Shown here one piece after another: positions 18,177-27,379 of a DNA stretch of 50,449 nt. The first letter of the stretch is position 1, and each line of letters starts with the position of its first letter. The notes beneath the pieces are model-generated. The model was not told the DNA's origin. It saw nothing but the letters and a program-made list of their open reading frames with translations, and searched no databases. The translations under genes and the position numbers were made by a program. The DNA comes from an uncultured bacterium (GTDB lineage Bacteria; Cyanobacteriota; Vampirovibrionia; Obscuribacterales; Obscuribacteraceae). Location: contig CAILLX010000207.1 in NCBI GenBank assembly GCA_903835185.1, positions 1-50,449 on the forward strand. The letters are read 5' to 3'.

Positions 18177-18485
18177 CTAGGGAACGACGACCCAGGAGAT
18201 CCAGTCCCAGGGAATGAATAAGAGCCCGCTGCACGTGCTCATCCCTTGTGCCGCCAGGACATAAAGGGAGTCGCTGTCGAGCTTCAGGCAAAGGTAAGAT
18301 ATAGCTTTACTGTCTGGATTTATCCAACCGATGCGTTCTAGCCGCCCTTGTAAAACCGTGTTGTCCCTGAGCATGACACGCACTGTTCGCTGTTCGAGAA
18401 GCTCGATGGCGTTGCTGTCTGCTGGGTCTATAGTTGAACTAACCAGGCCAGCGACGACAACGGGCTGACCAATATCCACAGGCAT
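18177..18485 (-). CDS. Unrecognised 102-residue protein, possibly Sm-like fold
   Basis: The segment RTVRVMLRDNTVLQGRLERIGW has the strand-turn-strand pattern of an Sm/LSm motif 1, and several beta-like stretches follow (LCLKLDSDSLYVL, WDWISWVVVP). No known family is otherwise recognised, and the similarity could be chance. It is transcribed toward aspS, ending 40 bases from its stop, and diverges from the TPR lipoprotein gene. Confidence 0.55.
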   Translation of the reverse strand: MPVDIGQPVVVAGLVSSTIDPADSNAIELLEQRTVRVMLRDNTVLQGRLERIGWINPDSKAISYLCLKLDSDSLYVLAAQGMSTCSGLLFIPWDWISWVVVP

Positions 18486-18511
18486 AAGTTTATATTTCTC
18501 AGAGGATATTA

Positions 18512-18574
18512 ACTGACCTGATTTTATGTTTTTTGTAAAGTTTAGCCAAATGTATTTTTAATAATCAGGTCAGT
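18512..18574. repeat. Long-spaced inverted repeat in a divergent promoter region
   Basis: A perfect 12-bp inverted repeat (ACTGACCTGATT at 18512-18523, complement at 18563-18574) brackets 39 bases of very AT-rich DNA. It lies between the 102-residue gene (leftward from 18485) and the TPR lipoprotein gene (rightward from 18673). Two half-sites for one regulator with DNA looping, or a long hairpin in the leader, are both possible. Confidence 0.55.
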
Positions 18575-18672
18575 ATAGAGCTGTTGATTGCTAAGAGCGA
18601 TAAAAGTGGCTGCAAGTGTTGCCGTGCTAGAATGCGGTAGAGCTGAAAGGCTCATCTTGTGGGACTTTTTGC

Positions 18673-19482
18673 ATGCCTTTTCCTTATTCAGGACAAAATA
18701 AGACTCTGTTCACTGCTGGCAAATGTGTCCGCCTGGTGGTCTCTTCACTTTCGGCAAGCATCCTTTTGGCTAGCTGTGGAATCATGACAGCTAATGAATA
18801 CTTGATTGCTGGCAACGAATATTTTAAGTCTGGTGATTATCCAAAGGCTGAGGGTGAGTATCGTTCTGCCTTGAAACTTGAAGCAAATAGTTCGACTGCT
18901 GCGAACAATCTTGGTGTGGTGCTCAATACTGAAGGCAAATATGATGAGGCCATTGTGATCTTGAGAAAAGCCGTTGCGGTTGATCCTAAGAATGCAATTG
19001 CTCATTATGTTTTTGCTGATGCGCTCAATCACAGGCAGTTATACGATCAGGCTGAAGTTGAGGCAAGAAAAGCAATTGAATTAGAACCAAGCGAAATTGC
19101 CGGGCATCGCCAGCTTGCTGAAGCGGCTCTGGGTAAAGGTGATCTCCAGATGGCTTGCGCAGAGCTGCGCGAGGCTATCCAGCTTGATTCAGACAATGAC
19201 AGCTTGCACCACAGATTGTCCCAGGCGATAGGTCAAAGTGGAGACGTTGCCGGGCAGGTGAGAGAAGAACGCCGGGCTGTGGAGCTTAACCCTGACAATA
19301 TTGAGGCACACATAGGACTGGCGGTGGCTTTGCGTGACAAAGGGGAGGTTGGACCGGCTCTGGAAGTAATTAAACAGGTTCTCAAGAAAGATCCTAAAAA
19401 TCTGGAAGCAAAGAAATATCTTGCTCTGTTTCAGCAGACAGCTCCAGAAGGACACTCTGCAAATCGCGACCAAGGGCGCTGA
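18673..19482 (+). CDS. TPR lipoprotein
   Basis: The N-terminus has a basic start, a hydrophobic core and the lipobox LLASC (Cys at about residue 35), so the mature protein should be lipid-anchored by Lgt and LspA. From about residue 40 to 255 there are six or seven TPR-like repeats, with the typical A..G..A spacing (for example NEYFKSGDYPKAEGEYRSAL and NNLGVVLNTEGKYDEAI). TPR lipoproteins of this type often serve as scaffolds in envelope assembly, for example PilF or NlpI types, but this one has no distinguishing feature. Its last 62 bases overlap a second frame that encodes a zinc ribbon. Confidence 0.85.
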   Translation: MPFPYSGQNKTLFTAGKCVRLVVSSLSASILLASCGIMTANEYLIAGNEYFKSGDYPKAEGEYRSALKLEANSSTAANNLGVVLNTEGKYDEAIVILRKAVAVDPKNAIAHYVFADALNHRQLYDQAEVEARKAIELEPSEIAGHRQLAEAALGKGDLQMACAELREAIQLDSDNDSLHHRLSQAIGQSGDVAGQVREERRAVELNPDNIEAHIGLAVALRDKGEVGPALEVIKQVLKKDPKNLEAKKYLALFQQTAPEGHSANRDQGR

Positions 19483-19621
19483 GGTCGGCACGACACTCTC
19501 CATCGCCGGCGGCAAAAGCGTGACAAACACAGGCGTTGATCTTTGCCAGCGCTGTGGGGCACCGCGCAATCACGATTCTCCTTTCTGTATGCAGTGCGAG
19601 CATTCATACGCTTTTCCCTAG
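19421..19621 (+). CDS. Small zinc-ribbon protein overlapping the TPR gene
   Basis: In the frame +1 relative to the TPR gene, an ORF of up to 66 residues ends in CQRCGAPRNHDSPFCMQC. This is a clear CxxC...CxxC zinc-ribbon of the kind seen at the ends of many bacterial proteins. The start is uncertain: TTG 19421 lies inside the TPR gene, and a GTG near 19521 would give about 33 residues. Two explanations fit: a small coupled gene, or the true C-terminus of the TPR protein reached by a frameshift, real or a sequence error. The motif is too regular to be a shadow, but the gene boundary is unproven. Confidence 0.45.
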   Translation: MLCFSRQLQKDTLQIATKGAEVGTTLSIAGGKSVTNTGVDLCQRCGAPRNHDSPFCMQCEHSYAFP

Positions 19622-19835
19622 AGCAGCAGGAGATCTTGCCTGTACAGCTTGCGCGCACAGGATGTTGTCTGTTCAAACAGAGTTGCCGCTGGTGGCTTGA
19701 TAGGGAATGTTTGCCTGCTTGATAGCTGATTGAAAAGTTATGTAATTAAAGTTGGTCCGGGGTGCCTGCCAGGCGCTAAATTGGTATTAGGGGTCAATCT
19801 GTCTAAGCAGGTAAGAAAAGTGGGGAGCCACAGCT

Positions 19836-22646
19836 ATGGGCAATGGTAAAGGCAGGCGGACAGCAGAGGAGCCTCCAGCTGACTCTGGCAAGCTGACTGG
19901 GCGTCACGTGAATCAGGGACTCAGTGAAAGGCATATTTACCCCGAACTTTCTGGCGGTGAACAACCTGCATCAGCTTGGCAGCAGCAGTTTCAGAATCTT
20001 CTTTCTTGCGACTGGAAGGAGCTTAGCGAAGCTGTCAGGGATGCCTCAGCAGGCAACCAGCATAAGCATCTGTTTGGGCAGGCTGAGGCTGGCATGTTCC
20101 ACTTGTACAACGATATGGTTTCTGGTTTGACCGGCTTGCGTCCGGAGCAGCTTGCAGGCAGTACCAGCCCCGAAGTTGCAGCCAGTATTGATCAAGGACG
20201 GCTACTGAAGCAGCAGCTTGATTCAGGGTTGATGAGCGAGCATTCATTGACTGAGCCGCAACGGCAAGATCTACGTAACTACCACCAGTTTCAAACTGCT
20301 TTGCAGAAGGTTCCTGGCTTTGAACAGGATGCTTTCAGGGAGAGTGTCGAGAAGGCGCTACATGAAAAGGCTGAGGAATATAGACATGATCCGGTAGCGA
20401 AAAGCAGTCCGGCTCAACCTGCCCGGGAGAGCCATGACAAACAATCAGGCGCTGGCATTGTGACGAAAGGATTACCTGATCTGATGCTTTCTAAGGAAGA
20501 ACAGTCAGGCTCAGGCAGTAAGGAGACGGTGCTCAGACATCGACAACCGGCAGGTAGTCTGCCACAAATTGAGGGTCCGGGTACACCAGGATTGACAGCT
20601 TCTGACGGTGGCAGAGGTCCTAAACAAAATGGGCTGTCCTTGCCCTCTTCGTTGGAGCACTCCCGGAGACAGCAACCGGAGTCACAGGCGCGTTCTGGCA
20701 CCAAAAATGAGCCCAGTTCTCGAGAGACCGGTCATCTTCCGGAAAATAAGAAGATGATTGCATATGAGACTGAGCCGATTGGGCAAGAGAGGAGAGCGGA
20801 TGGAGCTTTGAAAAGTCAGGATCCAGTAGCTATGCCGAACTTGCACGCTGGCTTGGCAGTGGCTGGATCAACTGCAAAGTTAGTGAATGGCGCTCAGCGG
20901 ACCGAGCGAGAAAAGCTGTCAGGGAGCAAGAAGCTAATAGGTGGCAGCATCGATGTTGAACGCCATAGCGGCGAGAAAGCTTCTCGGGTAGTTGAGCGCG
21001 GGCAAACAGGAAGGTCTGCAGGTGATGGGCGGATTGTAAAGCGCGAAGGTGTCATTTCCAGGAGACAAACTGTGACCTCTTATCGATTGATAGAGAGCCG
21101 AGTCACTAACTTGCGATCTTTCAGGAGTGGCACAGCAACTGCCAGGAGCTTTCTTGTCGCTGCCAGAGAGCAATTTGGACAGGCGATACGTAAAAGTTCA
21201 GCATCTGCAGAAAAGAGTGTGGTGAGTAAGCATGATGGCTCCCGTGGCAAGCTGGTGGCAGCACAAGCTGACAGAATAAGGCAAGAAACAGGCTTGCGCC
21301 GTGCGGACGGCAGCAAACCGGCACAAAAGCTAACGGGCGGACTAGTGATCAAAAGAGCGTTATCTTCGGTTGGTGCTGCCGGTGGTGCTCTTCGCAAAGT
21401 GGTCGCTGATGTGAACCGGTTGGCGGTACCAGGTGGCGTTGCCAGAATAGACCCGGTTAAAGGGGCGGTAAGCAAAAGGGCGGCTGCCTTCGTCTCTTGT
21501 TCTAGAATAGATAGACGCTATGTGCTGGGATCAGAAGTAGTGCTGGCTGCAATTATTGCCGCAGCTGGCATCGCCCGGCGGCGAGGCGATCCGCTGGGAG
21601 CTGTTGATAAACATGAAGGCAGAGTTTCTGACAGTAGCCGTTCTCCCAGGGAAACTACTGGCAGTGGAGTGGCAAGGAGTGTCTCGTCTCGTGGAGGTGA
21701 GGCGCTTGTCAGTTCTGGGCGTGTGGATCGCCGCTTCGTTCTTGGCGCCGAAATAGCTTGCGCTGCACTGATAGCTTCTGGAGGAGTCTGCCGTCAGAGG
21801 CTGGACCAGGCTCTCTTTGGTACTGCCGATGGTGTAAAAAATGATAAGGCGAAAACGAGACGAGGCGAAACTGAGAGGACTACCAACAAAAATGGTGCCG
21901 ATCTGCTCGTCGATACGGATCTTACCGACCGGCATGATTCATCAGATATCGGTGAGCAAGGGGAAACAGGACTGACCAGGATAGTGGAGAGGTATCTGCA
22001 GGGAGCTGTATCTTTTTTGGCAACTGCTCCTGAGAGGATAGGCAAAAAAGTGGATGCAGAGAGAGCGGAAGCTCCGACCAGCAAATCCGGACAATTGTCC
22101 CGGTCAAACAGATCTGTGTCCAGAGATGACAGTAGATTGGGTGGAGATTCTTCTCAGGAGGAGAAATTGGTGCCTGAGGTTGCCCACCGGCGGCAAGAGG
22201 AGCAGGCTGCTGCTGTCGTGCTGCACCGGCCTACTATTATCGTTTCACCTCGTGACACTCTGGTCAGTATTGCTGAGGCTTTCTTTCACGATGCCAATCT
22301 TGGCTGGCTGATAGCAGATCTCAATAGACACAACATTGAAGACAGTGAGATTGAAGGTAAGCGGGTGGTTGTACTTAAAAGCAGACAGCTTCTTGAGCTG
22401 CCTGTCTGGGCTGATATTGAGGAATTCTCCCGGAGCAGAGCTGCAACGGACAGCCCGGACAATCTTGTCACTATTGTTGAGCACACCCAGGTCGATCGAG
22501 AGCTTCTTGATCTCTCCTTGTCAGCAACAGTTGGCGTTTCAGGGTCTTCTGTTTGCCAGACAGCTCTGCCTGGTGGTGACAGGCAGCCGGTTGAAGAGAA
22601 AGGCAGACAAGGATTTACTTTCTCCCGCTTTCTCAGCAATGAATAA
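19836..22646 (+). CDS. Large low-complexity protein with C-terminal LysM-like domain, 936 aa
   Basis: GGGGAG eight bases upstream supports the ATG. The first ~170 residues form a soluble helical domain with many Gln, followed by about 370 residues of polar, Gly/Ser/Arg/Lys-rich disordered sequence. Two related segments at about 553-585 and 625-657 share RxDRRxVLGxE then a small-residue hydrophobic stretch ending in RxR; they look like a duplicated motif. From about 799 to 858 (IIVSPRDTLVSIAEAFFHDANLGWLI, with strands ending LKSRQLLELPV) is a LysM-like module. It includes the characteristic sxxDTLxxIA start and binds peptidoglycan in other proteins. No signal peptide is seen. Surface display by another route, or a cytoplasmic role, cannot be decided. 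Confidence 0.7.
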   Translation: MGNGKGRRTAEEPPADSGKLTGRHVNQGLSERHIYPELSGGEQPASAWQQQFQNLLSCDWKELSEAVRDASAGNQHKHLFGQAEAGMFHLYNDMVSGLTGLRPEQLAGSTSPEVAASIDQGRLLKQQLDSGLMSEHSLTEPQRQDLRNYHQFQTALQKVPGFEQDAFRESVEKALHEKAEEYRHDPVAKSSPAQPARESHDKQSGAGIVTKGLPDLMLSKEEQSGSGSKETVLRHRQPAGSLPQIEGPGTPGLTASDGGRGPKQNGLSLPSSLEHSRRQQPESQARSGTKNEPSSRETGHLPENKKMIAYETEPIGQERRADGALKSQDPVAMPNLHAGLAVAGSTAKLVNGAQRTEREKLSGSKKLIGGSIDVERHSGEKASRVVERGQTGRSAGDGRIVKREGVISRRQTVTSYRLIESRVTNLRSFRSGTATARSFLVAAREQFGQAIRKSSASAEKSVVSKHDGSRGKLVAAQADRIRQETGLRRADGSKPAQKLTGGLVIKRALSSVGAAGGALRKVVADVNRLAVPGGVARIDPVKGAVSKRAAAFVSCSRIDRRYVLGSEVVLAAIIAAAGIARRRGDPLGAVDKHEGRVSDSSRSPRETTGSGVARSVSSRGGEALVSSGRVDRRFVLGAEIACAALIASGGVCRQRLDQALFGTADGVKNDKAKTRRGETERTTNKNGADLLVDTDLTDRHDSSDIGEQGETGLTRIVERYLQGAVSFLATAPERIGKKVDAERAEAPTSKSGQLSRSNRSVSRDDSRLGGDSSQEEKLVPEVAHRRQEEQAAAVVLHRPTIIVSPRDTLVSIAEAFFHDANLGWLIADLNRHNIEDSEIEGKRVVVLKSRQLLELPVWADIEEFSRSRAATDSPDNLVTIVEHTQVDRELLDLSLSATVGVSGSSVCQTALPGGDRQPVEEKGRQGFTFSRFLSNE

Positions 22647-22867
22647 CAGTTTTTAGTCTCATGTCCAGGCAGCTGAGCGCAAGTTAGCGCCAGGTGAGTT
22701 TTGACGCCTAAAGTTATATAGTTTTAGATTAACTGTATAAGTACAACAATCTCATGTCACGTGTTTGCCACAATTCTTTTGTAGACTCTTTATTAATAAG
22801 AGTGTGTCAGAAGAGGAGAGCTGAACGATACAGGCAATATGAGAGCTGTTTTACAGGATAGGCAAAG

Positions 22868-24232
22868 GTGTCGCCAAAGATCTCTAGGGTAAGTATTGTT
22901 GAACGTATCGGTCAGATTAGTCTTGCCGTCATCTTGTTCTGTTGTGCTCTGGTGGTTCTGTCAGAGCTGATCTTGCTCATATGGATATTGCAACAACAGT
23001 TCCCGCACGGGTGGTCTGTGTCGTTTGACGATATTGCTTTGCTTGCTTTAGCTTGTTTTCTTGCACTTGTACCTTTTGCTTTGCTTATCCTGGGGCGAAG
23101 AATGGTGCTTGAATCGATATATCTAATTGCGTTGCAGTGGTGTGAGCGTCTTCTAGGACCACACAGCTCTCTGGTGGCTCGAACTTGTGTTGCACTGGCT
23201 GATTGTTACACAAAGGATGAAAGATACGACGAGGCGCAGAGTCTCTTTCAACTGGCAGTGTCTATCAATGCCAGGTCAGGTAAGAAATCTCGTTTGGCGT
23301 TCGCTATTCATACTGAGCTGCGCTATCTCAATTTTTTGCGAGAGTCTGGACGGTTAGAAACAGACCGCTTTATCACCCCATATCTTCTTAAACTTGAGAA
23401 GCGCTATCACCCACATCATCTCAACACCAGTGTGCTTTACGGACTGGTGGTTGTTTTTGCCTTTCTCTCCACTGCTATCTTATTGGTTGATTGTGCTGCC
23501 ACTACAGCCACTCTAGCTGGCAATTATCAGCTAGCTCGTAATATTTGTGAGTTTGCCCCGACGGCACCAAGTTCCTCCATGAAAGTTGGTAGCTCCATGG
23601 AGCTGTTGGCCCGTCTGTATAATCAAGGGTCTGAGTGGACAAAGGCTGAACCGCTTTACCAGACACTTCTTGACATTCGGTCGTCGAGAGACGGGAAGAA
23701 GAGTCCGGCAGCAGCAGCTGCCATGCAACTGTTGTCAGAGACCTATCTCAACCTCGGCAAATATCAGAAAGCACAGCACCTGCTTGAATCAGCATTAGAA
23801 ATCTATCGCGACCATGCCGGTCCGGATGATCCCCGCATTGGTGTCGTCTTAAACGATCTTGCCACTGTTTATTGCAATGAGGATGAATTTGATCAGTCAC
23901 AGCAACTTTTTAGACGAGCTCTGTCAATTTATGAAAAACATCGTGATGCTAAAGATCCTGAAGTGGCTGAGAGTTTGCAAAGATTGGCTCGTGCCTGCTC
24001 TGCTAAAGGACAATATGGACAGGCCGAACCTCTTTTTAAGCTGGCTTTGGCAGTGAGTGAAGAGAGTTATGGTCGCAACGATGTAAGAGTGGCCAGGACG
24101 TTAGCTGATTATGCAGAGCTATTAAGGAAGACAGGACATACCGAGGAAGCACAAAAGGCAGAAACACGTGCCCGTGAGATCAGGTCTGGGCGTGGTGCGT
24201 GCGCTGGGCGACATATAGCTAAGGTAATGTAA
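22868..24232 (+). CDS. Membrane protein with a tetratricopeptide (TPR_12 type) region
   Basis: The gene starts with GTG after an AGGATAGG ribosome site. Two hydrophobic segments near residues 15-45 and 50-72 anchor it, and a third lies at about 190-210. A helical part between them (about 85-140) already has TPR character. From about 235 to 440 there are five TPR units with long repeats of about 42 residues, including the PLFKLALAVSEESYG and QQLFRRALSIYEKH pattern of kinesin-light-chain-like TPR_12. Such domains bind peptide partners. No enzyme domain is present. A hairpin with five T residues follows at 24302-24330. Confidence 0.8.
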   Translation: MSPKISRVSIVERIGQISLAVILFCCALVVLSELILLIWILQQQFPHGWSVSFDDIALLALACFLALVPFALLILGRRMVLESIYLIALQWCERLLGPHSSLVARTCVALADCYTKDERYDEAQSLFQLAVSINARSGKKSRLAFAIHTELRYLNFLRESGRLETDRFITPYLLKLEKRYHPHHLNTSVLYGLVVVFAFLSTAILLVDCAATTATLAGNYQLARNICEFAPTAPSSSMKVGSSMELLARLYNQGSEWTKAEPLYQTLLDIRSSRDGKKSPAAAAAMQLLSETYLNLGKYQKAQHLLESALEIYRDHAGPDDPRIGVVLNDLATVYCNEDEFDQSQQLFRRALSIYEKHRDAKDPEVAESLQRLARACSAKGQYGQAEPLFKLALAVSEESYGRNDVRVARTLADYAELLRKTGHTEEAQKAETRAREIRSGRGACAGRHIAKVM

Positions 24233-24301
24233 GTCCATGTTGACACTCCAGCTAATTTAAGCGTACTGTCGGCAACTTAAGCAGCATGCTAACACTGGTG
24301 A

Positions 24302-24330
24302 CACTCCACAATATGGGGAGTGAACTTTTT
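24302..24330 (+). terminator. Likely terminator after the TPR membrane gene
   Basis: CACTCC (24302-24307) pairs with GGAGTG (24317-24322), and TTTTT follows at 24326-24330. The six-base stem is modest. A matching TGACACTCCA sequence also occurs upstream, near 24240, as a direct repeat. Confidence 0.5.
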
Positions 24331-24377
24331 GTTCTGGCTCGGCGTCTTGCGAAATAAATGTGTAAGAGGAGCTGATC

Positions 24378-25922
24378 ATGTTCGCACGAGTATTTTCTGG
24401 AGCACTAATGGGTGTGGATGCTTATCGGATAGAGGTGGAGGTGGACTCTCATGGAGGTATAGGACAGATTCTTATTGTCGGACTGCCTGATGCTGCTGTA
24501 AAAGAGTCACAAGAGCGTGTTCGTTCTGCTATTAAATCATGCTCTTTCCTGATGCCGCCAGGCAAGAAGTGGGTAGTTAATCTGGCTCCTGCCGACACAC
24601 GCAAAGAAGGACCAGCTTTTGATCTACCTATTGCTGTAGGTATCCTTACTACTGAAGGACACTTACCGGGAGCCAATCTGTCTGACTTCTGGCTGGTCGG
24701 CGAGTTGAGTCTTGATGGTTCAATACGACCGGTGTCAGGGGTGTTGCCAGTTGCGATAGCATGCCGGTCTGAGCGCATGAAAAACATCATTGTTCCAGAG
24801 GCCAATGCAGAAGAGGCCAGTCTGGTGGAAGGATTGTCTGTTTACCCGGTCAGCCATCTCAAGCAGGTAGTGACAGTATTAACAGATCCGTCATCAGCAG
24901 CACGATTCTCCAGCAATGCTCGCGAGAGCTTTAACCGCAGGCAGCAGGACAGCCAGTTTGATCTTGATTATTCTGATGTGAAAGGGCAGGAGCACGCAAA
25001 GCGAGCTCTCGAGATAGCAGCAGCTGGCAGGCACAATATATTGATGGTCGGACCACCCGGCTCTGGCAAGTCGATGCTTGCTCAACGTCTGCCCGGTATA
25101 ATGCCGCCGTTAGAGTTTTCCGAATCGATTGAGCTGACCAAACTTTATAGTGTGGCAGGTCTTCTCCCTGATAAAACAACTGTTGTTGCCACGAGACCGT
25201 TTCGCTCTCCTCACCACAGCGCTTCTGCTATTGGACTTGTTGGTGGCGGCGCCGTTCCTAAGCCAGGAGAGATCTCGCTGTGTCATCTCGGTATCCTTTT
25301 TCTTGATGAACTGACTGAGTTTCCCCGGGTTCACATAGACTGCTTACGTCAGCCGCTCGAGACAGGAAGTGTCACTATTAGTCGTGCTCAGCAGACTCTT
25401 ACTTATCCAGCATCATTTCTTCTTGTAGCAGCTTGCAATCCTTGTCCATGCGGGCACCGTGGTGATCCGGTCAAGTTTTGCGTCTGTACTCCTAATCAAG
25501 CAGAAAGATACTGGTCTCGCCTGTCTGGACCTTTTCTAGACAGGGTTGACTTGCATGTTGAAGTGTCCCGGCTGCATGAAAGTGAGCTGTCCAGCACTGC
25601 TGCTGCCGAGTCATCAGAGATGGTACGAATGCGAGTGATGCGTGCTGTTGAACGGCAACGTGGTCGCATGCCGGAAGGACAGTTTGTTTACAATGGGCAG
25701 CTTAACCACAGGCAGCTTGGCAGGTACTGTCAGGTTGACGAGCTTTCACGTGCTGTTTTAGCCAGAGCTGTAAGTCAGCTTGGACTTTCTGCCCGGGCTT
25801 ATGATCGTGTGTTGAGAATAGCCCGCACCATAGCTGATCTTGCTGATGAAGAGCATATTTTTTCTACCCATGTTGCTGAAGCTATCCGTTACCGTACTAT
25901 GCTTAGAGCTGTCGGTATTTAA
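24378..25922 (+). CDS. comM: ComM/YifB family AAA+ ATPase (Mg-chelatase-like)
   Basis: ComM is a hexameric helicase that extends branch migration of incoming single-stranded DNA during natural transformation; the YifB name is used where transformation is not known. The 514 residues match the family. The N-terminal ChlI-like domain (about 1-170) starts with VDAYRIEVEVDSHGG. The central AAA domain has a P-loop at 225-232 (GPPGSGKS) and Walker B LFLDELTEFP, followed by sensor residues. A CNPCPCGHRGDP zinc-like segment and the C-terminal Mg_chelatase_C domain complete it. AGAGGAGC before the ATG is a good ribosome site. It stands alone and converges with lysC. No other competence gene is visible, so a role in transformation is an inference. 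Confidence 0.93.
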   Translation: MFARVFSGALMGVDAYRIEVEVDSHGGIGQILIVGLPDAAVKESQERVRSAIKSCSFLMPPGKKWVVNLAPADTRKEGPAFDLPIAVGILTTEGHLPGANLSDFWLVGELSLDGSIRPVSGVLPVAIACRSERMKNIIVPEANAEEASLVEGLSVYPVSHLKQVVTVLTDPSSAARFSSNARESFNRRQQDSQFDLDYSDVKGQEHAKRALEIAAAGRHNILMVGPPGSGKSMLAQRLPGIMPPLEFSESIELTKLYSVAGLLPDKTTVVATRPFRSPHHSASAIGLVGGGAVPKPGEISLCHLGILFLDELTEFPRVHIDCLRQPLETGSVTISRAQQTLTYPASFLLVAACNPCPCGHRGDPVKFCVCTPNQAERYWSRLSGPFLDRVDLHVEVSRLHESELSSTAAAESSEMVRMRVMRAVERQRGRMPEGQFVYNGQLNHRQLGRYCQVDELSRAVLARAVSQLGLSARAYDRVLRIARTIADLADEEHIFSTHVAEAIRYRTMLRAVGI

Positions 25923-26016
25923 ATTGACTCTCGGTGTCGGCAGGTACAAGGTGTAAAACTGGTGCTGTTGATAAGTGCGATCTTGTCTGGAGCAATTGGC
26001 AATATGTAGCTTGCTA

Positions 26017-27369
26017 TCAGTGGAAAAACTCGGCATGCAGCTGTCTGACTGCCCTGTCTGCATCAGCTCTGGCGACGACAAAACTTAAATTGATGTCTGA
26101 GGCACCGCCTGAAATCATGACAATATTGATGTCGCGTAACGTATCAAAAACACGTCCGGCAATGCCGTTCTGTTCCCTGAACTGGCGCCCCACCACCGAT
26201 ACTATGGCCAGATCGTCTGCGATGCGCACCTCTCCATGTTCGCTGAGATCGGCAGACAGCTCTGCCAAGTTGGTTCTATCATCAATAGTAAGCGATATTG
26301 AGACCTCTGACGTAGAGATAAGATCTATGGCCGTATGGTGGCGCTCGAAAATGGCAAACACTTTAGCCAGGAAGCCGTGAGCCATGAGCATACGTGGCGA
26401 GTCGATAAAGATGGCTGTAATGCCTTTTTTGGCAGCCACAGCTCTGATTGTCTCTGCGGTTGCTTCTATATGCGACTTGATCAGTGTTCCTTTCTGGTCA
26501 GGGCGCATGGTGTTTAAGATGCGTACTGGTATATTCTTCTCGACAGCTGGTTTGATTGTAAGCGGGTGTAATACCTTGGCCCCAAAATAGGCCAGTTCGG
26601 AGGCTTCCTGAAAAGAGGCTTCAGGGATAACTCGCGCATCAGAAACCACCCGCGGATCCGCTGTCATCATGCCGTCGACATCAGTCCAGATCTGAATCTC
26701 TGTAGCGTTCAATGCAACTCCGATAATGGAAGCGCTAAAATCGGAGCCACCGCGGCCGAGAGTGGTGCTGGCACCATAGGCGGTGCTACCGATAAACCCT
26801 TGTGTAAAAACTATCCTGCCTGCGTCTGTAAGTGGCCTTATGGCAGCTTCAGTACGGGGGGTAAGCTCTGACCAGAGCGGATTAGCGCGCCCGAAAGTGT
26901 CATCTGTAATCATGAACTGCCTGGCATCGACCCAGCTGGCTGGCAATCCTTTCTGTGCAGCCAGAGCCGCAACTATGCCAGAGGAGAGAAGCTCTCCTAT
27001 ACCTGAGACGGCGTCGAGAGATCTCTTAGTGAGCTCGCCTAGATAACTTACACCTTTGTAGAGAATTGCCAGCTCATCAAGACGAGCGTCTATGGTGTTT
27101 AGGAGCTCTTCGGCAGTTGGACTGGCGCCGAAAAGAGTCTTGATTGTCCGATGGTGTGTGGAGCGTATCTCGTTAAGGCGGGACAGGGCGGCATCGAGAT
27201 CCCGTTTTAGTGCTGCTTCGGCGCCGCTTATAAGTGCATTTGTTATGCCTGCCATTGCTGAGAGGACTAAAACTGTGCCAGGTTCAGTAGAAGCTGCAGC
27301 CAAGTCCACGACCTGTTGCATCGCCTCCGGGCTGCCGACAGAGGTGCCACCGAATTTTAGGACAAGCAT
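26017..27369 (-). CDS. lysC: Aspartate kinase (monofunctional)
   Basis: Aspartokinase phosphorylates aspartate, the first step to lysine, threonine, methionine and diaminopimelate for the cell wall. The 450 residues start with the nucleotide-binding KFGGTSVG at 5-12 and include the ARG-type substrate segment GLPASWVDAR and the GRGGSDFSA motif. A C-terminal pair of ACT domains (about 310-450) binds lysine or threonine for feedback inhibition. No homoserine dehydrogenase domain is fused. It follows murA by only 10 bases (the ribosome-site-like GGAGG lies inside the end of murA), so the two genes are almost certainly co-transcribed. This joins two precursor pathways for peptidoglycan. Confidence 0.95.
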   Translation of the reverse strand: MLVLKFGGTSVGSPEAMQQVVDLAAASTEPGTVLVLSAMAGITNALISGAEAALKRDLDAALSRLNEIRSTHHRTIKTLFGASPTAEELLNTIDARLDELAILYKGVSYLGELTKRSLDAVSGIGELLSSGIVAALAAQKGLPASWVDARQFMITDDTFGRANPLWSELTPRTEAAIRPLTDAGRIVFTQGFIGSTAYGASTTLGRGGSDFSASIIGVALNATEIQIWTDVDGMMTADPRVVSDARVIPEASFQEASELAYFGAKVLHPLTIKPAVEKNIPVRILNTMRPDQKGTLIKSHIEATAETIRAVAAKKGITAIFIDSPRMLMAHGFLAKVFAIFERHHTAIDLISTSEVSISLTIDDRTNLAELSADLSEHGEVRIADDLAIVSVVGRQFREQNGIAGRVFDTLRDINIVMISGGASDINLSFVVARADADRAVRQLHAEFFH

Positions 27370-27379
27370 AGCTGCGTTT

